From Closterium sp. Naga37s-1 (taxonomy: Eukaryota > Streptophyta > Zygnematophyceae > Desmidiales > Closteriaceae): a stretch of DNA of 64,000 nt. Shown here in pieces: positions 54,401-64,000 of the stretch (position 1 is the stretch's first letter; each line of letters begins with the position of its first letter). The notes beneath the pieces are model-generated. The model was given only the letters and a program-made list of their open reading frames with translations. It searched no databases and was not told the origin of the DNA. The translations under genes were made by a program, and so were the position numbers. The DNA lies in assembly GCA_947471745.1 (NCBI GenBank), contig CANJKZ010000981.1:1197173-1261172 (forward strand), read 5' to 3'.

Positions 54401-57400
54401 TTATGCTCCCTGTGCTGTGCCCCCAGAGGTTCGGCAAGTGCCTGGGATGTTCCACCCTTACTTTGGAGTTTGGGGTTTTGGCTTGTTCGAACAGCAGCAA
54501 CAGGGGCAGCAGCAGCAGGTGATGGCAAAGCGAGTGGTTTTATGCTCCCTGTGCTCTTCCCCCAGAGGTGACTTTTGAGTCGACTCAAAAGTCAGCAGGG
54601 AATGGCAAAGCGAGTGGTTTTATGCTCCCTGTGCTGTGCCCCCAGAGGTTCGGCAAGTGCCTGGGATGTTCCACCCTTACTTTGGAGTTTGGGGTTTTGG
54701 CTTGTTCGAACAGCAGCAACAGGGGCAGCAGCAGCAGGTGATGGCAAAGCGAGTGGTTTTATGCTCCCTGTGCTCTTCCCCCAGAGGTGACTTTTGAGTC
54801 GACTCAAAAGTCAGCAGGGAATGGCAAAGCGAGTGGTTTTATGCTCCCTGTGCTGTGCCCCCAGAGGTTCGGCAGTGCCTGGGATGTTCCACCCTTACTT
54901 TGGAGTTTGGGGTTTTGGCTTGTTCGAACAGCAGCAACAGGGGCAGCAGCAGCAGGTGATGGCAAAGCGAGTGGTTTTATGCTCCCTGTGCTCTTCCCCC
55001 AGAGGTGACTTTTGAGTCGACTCAAAAGTCAGCAGGGAATGGCAAAGCGAGTGGTTTTATGCTCCCTGTGCTGTGCCCCCAGAGGTTCGGCAGTGCCTGG
55101 GATGTTCCACCCTTACTTTGGAGTTTGGGGTTTTGGCTTGTTCGAACAGCAGCAACAGGGGCAGCAGCAGCAGGTGATGGCAAAGCGAGTGGTTTTATGC
55201 TCCCTGTGCTCTTCCCCCAGAGGTGACTTTTGAGTCGACTCAAAAGTCAGCAGGGAATGGCAAAGCGAGTGGTTTTATGCTCCCTGTGCTGTGCCCCCAG
55301 AGGTTCGGCAGTGCCTGGGATGTTCCACCCTTACTTTGGAGTTTGGGGTTTTGGCTTGTTCGAACAGCAGCAACAGGGGCAGCAGCAGCAGGTGATGGCA
55401 AAGCGAGTGGTTTTATGCTCCCTGTGCTCTTCCCCCAGAGGTGACTTTTGAGTCGACTCAAAAGTCAGCAGGGAATGGCAAAGCGAGTGGTTTTATGCTC
55501 CCTGTGCTGTGCCCCCAGAGGTTCGGCAGTGCCTGGGATGTTCCACCCTTACTTTGGAGTTTGGGGTTTTGGCTTGTTCGAACAGCAGCAACAGGGGCAG
55601 CAGCAGCAGGTGATGGCAAAGCGAGTGGTTTTATGCTCCCTGTGCTCTTCCCCCAGAGGTGACTTTTGAGTCGACTCAAAAGTCAGCAGGGAATGGCAAA
55701 GCGAGTGGTTTTATGCTCCCTGTGCTGTGCCCCCAGAGGTTCAGGCAGTGCCTGGGATGTTCCACCCTTACTTTGGAGTTTGGGGTTTTGGCTTGTTCGA
55801 ACAGCAGCAACAGGGGCAGCAGCAGCAGGTGATGGCAAAGCGAGTGGTTTTATGCTCCCTGTGCTCTTCCCCCAGAGGTGACTTTTGAGTCGACTCAAAA
55901 GTCAGCAGGGAATGGCAAAGCGAGTGGTTTTATGCTCCCTGTGCTGTGCCCCCAGAGGTTCGGCAGTGCCTGGGATGTTCCACCCTTACTTTGGAGTTTG
56001 GGGTTTTGGCTTGTTCGAACAGCAGCAACAGGGGCAGCAGCAGCAGGTGATGGCAAAGCGAGTGGTTTTATGCTCCCTGTGCTCTTCCCCCAGAGGTGAC
56101 TTTTGAGTCGACTCAAAAGTCAGCAGGGAATGGCAAAGCGAGTGGTTTTATGCTCCCTGTGCTGTGCCCCCAGAGGTTCGGCAGTGCCTGGGATGTTCCA
56201 CCCTTACTTTGGAGTTTGGGGTTTTGGCTTGTTCGAACAGCAGCAACAGGGGCAGCAGCAGCAGGTGATGGCAAAGCGAGTGGTTTTATGCTCCCTGTGC
56301 TCTTCCCCCAGAGGTGACTTTTGAGTCGACTCAAAAGTCAGCAGGGAATGGCAAAGCGAGTGGTTTTATGCTCCCTGTGCTGTGCCCCCAGAGGTTCGGC
56401 AGTGCCTGGGATGTTCCACCCTTACTTTGGAGTTTGGGGTTTTGGCTTGTTCGAACAGCAGCAACAGGGGCAGCAGCAGCAGGTGATGGCAAAGCGAGTG
56501 GTTTTATGCTCCCTGTGCTCTTCCCCCAGAGGTGACTTTTGAGTCGACTCAAAAGTCAGCAGGGAATGGCAAAGCGAGTGGTTTTATGCTCCCTGTGCTG
56601 TGCCCCCAGAGGTTCGGCAAGTGCCTGGGATGTTCCACCCTTACTTTGGAGTTTGGGGTTTTGGCTTGTTCGAACAGCAGCAACAGGGGCAGCAGCAGCA
56701 GGTGATGGCAAAGCGAGTGGTTTTATGCTCCCTGTGCTCTTCCCCCAGAGGTGACTTTTGAGTCGACTCAAAAGTCAGCAGGGAATGGCAAAGCGAGTGG
56801 TTTTATGCTCCCTGTGCTGTGCCCCCAGAGGCTTCAGCAAGTGCCTGGTATGTTCCACCCTTACTTTGGAGTTTGGGGTTTTGGCTTGTTCGAACAGCAG
56901 CAACAGGGGCAGCAGCAGCAGGTGATGGCAAAGCGAGTGGTTTTATGCTCCCTGTGCTCTTCCCCCAGAGGTGACTTTTGAGTCGACTCAAAAGTCAGCA
57001 GGGAATGGCAAAGCGAGTGGTTTTATGCTCCCTGTGCTGTGCCCCCAGAGGTTCGGCAGTGCCTGGGATGTTCCACCCTTACTTTGGAGTTTGGGGTTTT
57101 GGCTTGTTCGAACAGCAGCAACAGGGGCAGCAGCAGCAGGTGATGGCAAAGCGAGTGGTTTTATGCTCCCTGTGCTCTTCCCCCAGAGGTGACTTTTGAG
57201 TCGACTCAAAAGTCAGCAGGGAATGGCAAAGCGAGTGGTTTTATGCTCCCTGTGCTGTGCCCCCAGAGGTTCGGCAGTGCCTGGGATGTTCCACCCTTAC
57301 TTTGGAGTTTGGGGTTTTGGCTTGTTCGAACAGCAGCAACAGGGGCAGCAGCAGCAGGTGATGGCAAAGCGAGTGGTTTTATGCTCCCTGTGCTCTTCCC

Positions 57401-58720
57401 CCAGAGGTGACTTTGAGTCGACTCAAAAGTCAGCAGGGAATGGCAAAGCGAGTGGTTTTATGCTCCCTGTGCTGTGCCCCCAGAGGTTCAGGCAGTGCCT
57501 GGTATGTTCCACCCTTACTTTGGAGTTTGGGGTTTTGGCTTGTTCGAACAGCAGCAACAGGGGCAGCAGCAGCAGGTGATGGCAAAGCGAGTGGTTTTAT
57601 GCTCCCTGTGCTCTTCCCCCAGAGGTGACTTTTGAGTCGACTCAAAAGTCAGCAGGGAATGGCAAAGCGAGTGGTTTTATGCTCCCTGTGCTGTGCCCCC
57701 AGAGGTTCGGCAGTGCCTGGGATGTTCCACCCTTACTTTGGAGTTTGGGGTTTTGGCTTGTTCGAACAGCAGCAACAGGGGCAGCAGCAGCAGGTGATGG
57801 CAAAGCGAGTGGTTTTATGCTCCCTGTGCTCTTCCCCCAGAGGTGACTTTTGAGTCGACTCAAAAGTCAGCAGGGAATGGCAAAGCGAGTGGTTTTATGC
57901 TCCCTGTGCTGTGCCCCCAGAGGTTCGGCAAGTGCCTGGGATGTTCCACCCTTACTTTGGAGTTTGGGGTTTTGGCTTGTTCGAACAGCAGCAACAGGGG
58001 CAGCAGCAGCAGGTGATGGCAAAGCGAGTGGTTTTATGCTCCCTGTGCTCTTCCCCCAGAGGTGACTTTTGAGTCGACTCAAAAGTCAGCAGGGAATGGC
58101 AAAGCGAGTGGTTTTATGCTCCCTGTGCTGTGCCCCCAGAGGTTCGGCAGTGCCTGGGATGTTCCACCCTTACTTTGGAGTTTGGGGTTTTGGCTTGTTC
58201 GAACAGCAGCAACAGGGGCAGCAGCAGCAGGTGATGGCAAAGCGAGTGGTTTTATGCTCCCTGTGCTCTTCCCCCAGAGGTGACTTTTGAGTCGACTCAA
58301 AAGTCAGCAGGGAATGGCAAAGCGAGTGGTTTTATGCTCCCTGTGCTGTGCCCCCAGAGGTTCGGCAGTGCCTGGGATGTTCCACCCTTACTTTGGAGTT
58401 TGGGGTTTTGGCTTGTTCGAACAGCAGCAACAGGGGCAGCAGCAGCAGGTGATGGCAAAGCGAGTGGTTTTATGCTCCCTGTGCTCTTCCCCCAGAGGTG
58501 ACTTTTGAGTCGACTCAAAAGTCAGCAGGGAATGGCAAAGCGAGTGGTTTTATGCTCCCTGTGCTGTGCCCCCAGAGGTTCAGGCAGTGCCTGGTATGTT
58601 CCACCCTTACTTTGGAGTTTGGGGTTTTGGCTTGTTCGAACAGCAGCAACAGGGGCAGCAGCAGCAGGTGATGGCAAAGCGAGTGGTTTTATGCTCCCTG
58701 TGCTCTTCCCCCAGAGGTGA
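33498..58720 (+). repeat. Satellite subfamily with GGTTCGGCAGTGCCTGGGATG
   Basis: From 33498 most units carry GAGGTTCGGCAGTGCCTGGG in place of GAGCTTCAGCAATGCCTGGT. The older type persists as isolated units (for example 34370, 37560, 39522, 40394, 42574, 45191, 49552) and returns fully after 58717 with mixing to about 62.6 kb. A three-unit marker block (AGCTTCAG, AGGTTCAG, then GCGAGTAGTT) recurs at 34370, 37560 and 40394. The last two are 2834 bp apart, exactly 13 long units. A GGCAAGTGCC sub-variant appears from about 53.7 kb. Confidence 0.85.
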
Positions 58721-59339
58721 CTTTTGAGTCGACTCAAAAGTCAGCAGGGAATGGCAAAGCGAGTGGTTTTATGCTCCCTGTGCTGTGCCCCCAGAGCTTC
58801 AGCAATGCCTGGTATGTTCCACCCTTACTTTGGAGTTTGGGGTTTTGGCTTGTTCGAACAGCAGCAACAGGGGCAGCAGCAGCAGGTGATGGCAAAGCGA
58901 GTGGTTTTATGCTCCCTGTGCTCTTCCCCCAGAGGTGACTTTTGAGTCGACTCAAAAGTCAGCAGGGAATGGCAAAGCGAGTGGTTTTATGCTCCCTGTG
59001 CTGTGCCCCCAGAGGTTCAGCAATGCCTGGTATGTTCCACCCTTACTTTGGAGTTTGGGGTTTTGGCTTGTTCGAACAGCAGCAACAGGGGCAGCAGCAG
59101 CAGGTGATGGCAAAGCGAGTGGTTTTATGCTCCCTGTGCTCTTCCCCCAGAGGTGACTTTTGAGTCGACTCAAAAGTCAGCAGGGAATGGCAAAGCGAGT
59201 GGTTTTATGCTCCCTGTGCTGTGCCCCCAGAGCTTCAGCAATGCCTGGTATGTTCCACCCTTACTTTGGAGTTTGGGGTTTTGGCTTGTTCGAACAGCAG
59301 CAACAGGGGCAGCAGCAGCAGGTGATGGCAAAGCGAGTG

Positions 59340-62300
59340 GTTTATGCTCCCTGTGCTCTTCCCCCAGAGGTGACTTTTGAGTCGACTCAAAAGTCAGCAG
59401 GGAATGGCAAAGCGAGTGGTTTTTATGCTCCCTGTGCTGTGCCCCCAGAGCTTCAGCAATGCCTGGTATGTTCCACCCTTACTTGGAGTTTGGGGTTTTG
59501 GCTTGTTCGAACAGCAGCAACAGGGGCAGCAGCAGCAGGTGATGGCAAAGCGAGTGGTTTTATGCTCCCTGTGCTCTTCCCCCAGAGGTGACTTTTGAGT
59601 CGACTCAAAAGTCAGCAGGGAATGGCAAAGCGAGTGGTTTTATGCTCCCTGTGCTGTGCCCCCAGAGCTTCAGCAATGCCTGGTATGTGTCCACCCTTAC
59701 TTTGGAGTTTGGGGTTTTGGCTTGTTCGACAGCAGCAGCAACAGGGGCAGCAGCAGCAGGTGATGGCAAAGCGAGTGGTTTTATGCTCCCTGTGCTCTTC
59801 CCCCAGAGGTGACTTTTGAGTCGACTCAAAAGTCAGCAGGGAATGGCAAAGCGAGTGGTTTTATGCTCCCTGTGCTGTGCCCCCAGAGGTTCGCAGTGCC
59901 TGGGATGTTCCACCCTTACTTTGGAGTTTGGGGTTTTGGCTTGTTCGAACAGCAGCAACAGGGGCAGCAGCAGCAGGTGATGGCAAAGCGAGTGGTTTTA
60001 TGCTCCCTGTGCTCTTCCCCCAGAGGTGACTTTTGAGTCGACTCAAAAGTCAGCAGGGAATGGGCAAAGCGAGTGGTTTTAATGCTCCCTGTGCTGTGCC
60101 CCCAGAGGTTCGGCAGTGCCTGGGATGTTCCACCCTTACTTTGGAGTTTGGGGGTTTTGGCTTGTTCGAACAGCAGCAACAGGGGCAGCAGCAGCAGGTG
60201 ATGGCAAAGCGAGTGGTTTTATGCTCCCTGTGCTCTTCCCCCAGAGGTGACTTTTGAGTCGACTCAAAAGTCAGCAGGGAATGGCAAAGCGAGTGGTTTT
60301 ATGCTCCCTGTGCTGTGCCCCCAGAGGTTCGGCAGTGCCTGGGATGTTCCACCCTTACTTTGGAGTTTGGGGTTTTGGCTTGTTCGAACAGCAGCAACAG
60401 GGGCAGCAGCAGCAGGTGATGGCAAAGCGAGTGGTTTTATGCTCCCTGTGCTCTTCCCCCAGAGGTGAACTTTTGAGTCGACTCAAAAGTCAGCAGGGAA
60501 TGGCAAAGCGAGTGGTTTTATGCTCCCTGTGCTGTGCCCCCAGAGGTTCGGCAGTGCCTGGGATGTTCCACCCTTACTTTGGAGTTTGGGGTTTTGGCTT
60601 GTTCGAAACAGCAGCAACAGGGGCAGCAGCAGCAGGTGATGGCAAAGCGAGTGGTTTATGCTCCCTGTGCTCTTCCCCCAGAGGTGACTTTTGAGTCGAC
60701 TCAAAAGTCAGCAGGGAATGGGCAAAGCGAGTGGTTTTATGCTCCCTGTGCTGTGCCCCCAGAGCTTCAGCATGCCTGGTATGTTCCACCCTTACTTTGG
60801 AGTTTGGGGTTTTGGCTTGTTCGAACAGCAGCAACAGGGGCAGCAGCAGCAGGTGATGGCAAAGCGAGTGGTTTTATGCTCCCTGTGCTCTTCCCCCAGA
60901 GGTGACTTTTGAGTCGACTCAAAAGTCAGCAGGGAATGGCAAAGCGAGTGGTTTTATGCTCCCTGTGCTGTGCCCCCCAGAGGTTCGGCAGTGCCTGGTA
61001 TGTTCCACCCTTACTTTGGAGTTTGGGGTTTTGGCTTGTTCGAACAGCAGCAACAGGGGCAGCAGCAGCAGGTGATGGCAAAGCGAGTGGTTTTATGCTC
61101 CCTGTGCTCTTCCCCCAGAGGTGACTTTTGAGTCGACTCAAAAGTCAGCAGGGAATGGCAAAGCGAGTGGTTTTATGCTCCCTGTGCTGTGCCCCCAGAG
61201 GTTCGGCAGTGCCTGGGATGTTCCACCCTTACTTTGGAGTTTGGGGTTTTGGCTTGTTCGAAACAGCAGCAACAGGGGCAAGCAGCAGCAGGTGATGGCA
61301 AAGCGAGTGGTTTTATGCTCCCTGTGCTCTTCCCCCAGAGGTGACTTTTGAGTCGACTCAAAAGTCAGCAGGGAATGGCAAAGCGAGTGGTTTTATGCTC
61401 CCTGTGCTGTGCCCCCAGAGGCTTCAGGCAGTGCCTGGGATGTTCCACCCTTACTTTGGAGTTTGGGGTTTTGGCTTGTTCGAACAGCAGCAACAGGGGC
61501 AGCAGCAGCAGGTGATGGCAAAGCGAGTGGTTTATGCTCCCTGTGCTCTTCCCCCAGAGGTGACTTTTGAGTCGACTCAAAAGTCAGCAGGGAATGGCAA
61601 AGCGAGTGGTTTTAATGCTCCCTGTGCTGTGCCCCCAGAGGTTCGGCAGTGCCTGGGATGTTCCACCCCTTACTTTGGAGTTTTGGGGTTTTGGCTTGTT
61701 CGAACAGCAGCAACAGGGGCAGCAGCAGCAGGTGATGGCAAAGCGAGTGGTTTTATGCTCCCTGTGCTCTTCCCCCAGAGGTGACTTTTGAGTCGACTCA
61801 AAAGTCAGCAGGGAATGGCAAAGCGAGTGGTTTTATGCTCCCTGTGCTGTGCCCCCAGAGGTTCGGCAGTGCCTGGGATGTTCCACCCTTACTTTGGAGT
61901 TTGGGGTTTTGGCTTGTTCGAACAGCAGCAACAGGGGCAGCAGCAGCAGGTGATGGCAAAGCGAGTGGTTTTATGCTCCCTGTGCTCTTTCCCCCAGAGG
62001 TGACTTTTGAGTCGACTCAAAAGTCAGCAGGGAATGGCAAAGCGAGTGGTTTTATGCTCCCTGTGCTGTGCCCCCAGAGGTTCGGCAAGTGCCTGGGATG
62101 TTCCACCCTTACTTTGGAGTTTGGGGTTTTGGCTTGTTCGAACAGCAGCAACAGGGGCAGCAGCAGCAGGTGAGTGGCAAAGCGAGTGGTTTTATGCTCC
62201 CTGTGCTCTTCCCCCAGAAGGTGACTTTTGAGTCCGACTCAAAAGTCAGCAGGGAATGGCAAAGCGAGTGGTTTTATGCTCCCTGTGCTGTGCCCCCAGA

Positions 62301-63990
62301 GGTTCGCAAGTGCCTGGGATGTTCCACCCTTACTTTGGAGTTTGGGGTTTTGGCTTGTTCGAACAGCAGCAAACAGGGGCAGCAGGCAGCAGGTGATGGC
62401 AAAGCGAGTGGTTTTATGCTCCCTGTGCTCTTCCCCCAGAGGTGACTTTTGAGTCGACTCAAAAAGTCAGCAGGGAATGGCAAAGCGAGTGGTTTTATGC
62501 TCCCTGTGCTGTGCCCCCAGAGGTTCGGCAGTGCCTGGGATGTTCCACCCTTACTTTGGAGTTTGGGGTTTTGGCTTGTTCGAACAGCAGCAACAGGGGC
62601 AGCAGCAGCAGGTGATGGCAAAGCGAGTGGTTTTATGCTCCTGTGCTCTTCCCCCAGAGGTGACTTTTGAGTCGACTCAAAAGTCAGCAGGGAATGGCAA
62701 AGCGAGTGGTTTTATGCTCCCTGTGCTGTGCCCCCAGAGCTTCAGCAATGCCTGGTATGTTCCACCCTTACTTTGGAGTTTGGGGTTTTGGCTTGTTCGA
62801 ACAGCAGCAACAGGGGCAGCAGCAGCAGGTGATGGCAAAGCGAGTGGTTTTTATGCTCCCTGTGCTCTTCCCCCAGAGGTGACTTTTGAGTCGACTCAAA
62901 AGTCAGCAGGGAATGGCAAAGCGAGTGGTTTTATGCTCCCTGTGCTGTGCCCCCAGAGCTTCAGCAATGCCTGGTATGTTCCACCCTTACTTTGGAGTTT
63001 GGGGTTTTGGCTTGTTCGAACAGCAGCAACAGGGGCAGCAGCAGCAGGTGATGGCAAAGCGAGTGGTTTTATGCTCCCTGTGCTCTTCCCCCAGAGGTGA
63101 CTTTTGAGTCGACTCAAAAGTCAGCAGGGAATGGCAAAGCGAGTGGTTTTATGCTCCCTGTGCTGTGCCCCCAGAGCTTCAGCAATGCCTGGTATGTTCC
63201 ACCCTTACTTTGGAGTTTGGGGTTTTGGCTTGTTCGAACAGCAGCAACAGGGGCAGCAGCAGCAGGTGATGGCAAAGCGAGTGGTTTTATGCTCCCTGTG
63301 CTCTTCCCCCAGAGGTGACTTTTGAGTCGACTCAAAAGTCAGCAGGGAATGGCAAAGCGAGTGGTTTTATGCTCCCTGTGCTGTGCCCCCAGAGCTTCAG
63401 CAATGCCTGGTATGTTCCACCCTTACTTTGGAGTTTGGGTTTTGGCTTGTTCGAACAGCAGCAACAGGGGCAGCAGCAGCAGGTGATGGCAAAGCGAGTG
63501 GTTTTATGCTCCCTGTGCTCTTCCCCCAGAGGTGACTTTTGAGTCGACTCAAAAGTCAGCAGGGAATGGCAAAGCGAGTGGTTTTATGCTCCCTGTGCTG
63601 TGCCCCCAGAGCTTCAGCAATGCCTGGTATGTTCCACCCTTACTTTGGAGTTTGGGGTTTTGGCTTGTTCGAAACAGCAGCAACAGGGGCAGCAGCAGCA
63701 GGTGATGGCAAAGCGAGTGGTTTTATGCTCCCTGTGCTCTTCCCCCAGAGGTGACTTTTGAGTCGACTCAAAAGTCAGCAGGGAATGGCAAAGCGAGTGG
63801 TTTTATGCTCCCTGTGCTGTGCCCCCAGAGCTTCAGCAATGCCTGGTATGTTCCACCCTTACTTTGGAGTTTGGGGTTTTTGGCTTGTTCGAACAGCAGC
63901 AACGGGGCAGCAGCAGCAGGTGATGGCAAAGCGAGTGGTTTTATGCTCCCTGTGCTCTTCCCCCAGAGGTGACTTTTGAGTCGACTCAAA
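59340..63990 (+). repeat. Indel-rich end of the satellite
   Basis: Single-base indels, almost all in homopolymers, occur in nearly every unit: GTGGTTTATGC at 59337, TTTTTATG at 59420, GGAATGGGCAAAG near 60059 and 60717, TTTTAATGC near 60080, GGTGAACTTTTG near 60466, TTCGAAACAG near 60604 and 61260, CTCAAAAAGTC near 62461. Units left of 45 kb almost never show such changes. Confidence 0.8.
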
Positions 63991-64000
63991 GTCAGCAGGG

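Larger units (their letters stand above)
17011..64000 (+). repeat. Exon-derived tandem satellite, 218-bp and 138-bp units
   Basis: About 47 kb, running off the window. Unit: a 91-bp exon-like block (starting AGCTTCAGCAATGCCTGG, ending in CAG repeats, derived from exon 2 of the SWAP-like gene at 16972-17093), a GT donor, then a 55-bp block (CAGCAGGTGATGGCAAAGCG ... CCCCCAGAG) present twice around a 25-bp palindrome. From the total length and about 20 short units I estimate some 200 long units. Most differ by zero to three bases. Every unit keeps a donor (CAG-GTGATG) and two acceptors (TTCCCCCAG and TGCCCCCAG). Open frames through it on both strands are by-products of the absence of stops in the repeat. 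Function, if any, is unknown; centromeric or heterochromatic satellite is possible. Confidence 0.95.

Noticed and set aside
17143..63989. Hundreds of 61-211-codon open frames on both strands of the satellite
   Set aside because: They repeat with the unit, overlap each other in several frames, start and stop inside the palindrome and lengthen only where 138-bp units occur. No frame shows coding constraint.
17143..64000. CRISPR-like array: palindromic repeats at regular 218-bp spacing
   Set aside because: The sequence between palindromes is itself the same in every unit, so there are no unique spacers; the spacing is far too long; and the context is a eukaryotic gene.
17011..64000. Ribosomal DNA or 5S gene array
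   Set aside because: The unit has no 5S or other rRNA sequence; it matches the upstream protein-coding exon.

Overview
The window is eukaryotic nuclear DNA, most likely from the green lineage. Pointers: spliced genes with GT-AG introns; a Ty1/copia retrotransposon primed by initiator-Met tRNA; a plant-style telo-box; an ankyrin plus RMT2-type methyltransferase gene; and two tRNA-Ser genes with long variable arms. A streptophyte alga would fit the GC-rich exons and pyrimidine-rich introns, but that is inference and I cannot name a species.

Layout. 1-0.9 kb: the edge of an unrecognised minus-strand gene whose one readable exon is locally triplicated. 0.9-2.85 kb: intergenic, with a 31-bp tandem repeat. 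2.9-7.65 kb: a five-exon plus-strand gene for a protein arginine methyltransferase 2 (RMT2)-like enzyme. The exon phases close exactly, giving 394 residues. Every exon is accompanied by one or more decayed tandem copies. 7.65-8.2 kb: decayed copies of the gene's 3' end. 8.2-14.26 kb: a minus-strand Ty1/copia element with apparently identical 129-bp LTRs and a GTTTG target duplication, inserted into the last of those 3'-end copies. It encodes protease, integrase, RT and RNase H but has almost no Gag. 14.5-14.85 kb: two tandem tRNA-Ser(GCT) genes. 15.47-17.09 kb: the first two exons of a splicing-regulator gene with a SWAP-type DRY_EERY domain. 17.0-64.0 kb: about 47 kb of a tandem satellite, roughly 200 units of 218 bp plus about 20 units of 138 bp. 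Its unit is a fragment of exon 2 of the SWAP-like gene with its following intron.

The most notable pattern is a short hairpin with arms reading GGTGACTTTTGAGTC and its complement. It occurs at three places: in a decayed RMT2 exon copy (4144-4183), in the SWAP-like intron (16663-16694) and in every 218-bp satellite unit. Each time it lies between two direct copies of the local sequence (18, about 75-80 and 55 bp). This looks like an insertion that duplicates its target by a variable length. The 138-bp units are what remains if the hairpin and one flanking copy are removed. I propose that hairpin insertion with duplication, followed by unequal exchange, turned one exon-intron block into a satellite with higher-order structure.

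The many short open frames in the satellite are by-products of the repeat and are not annotated as genes. Single-base indels pile up after about 59.3 kb, which may reflect assembly quality.
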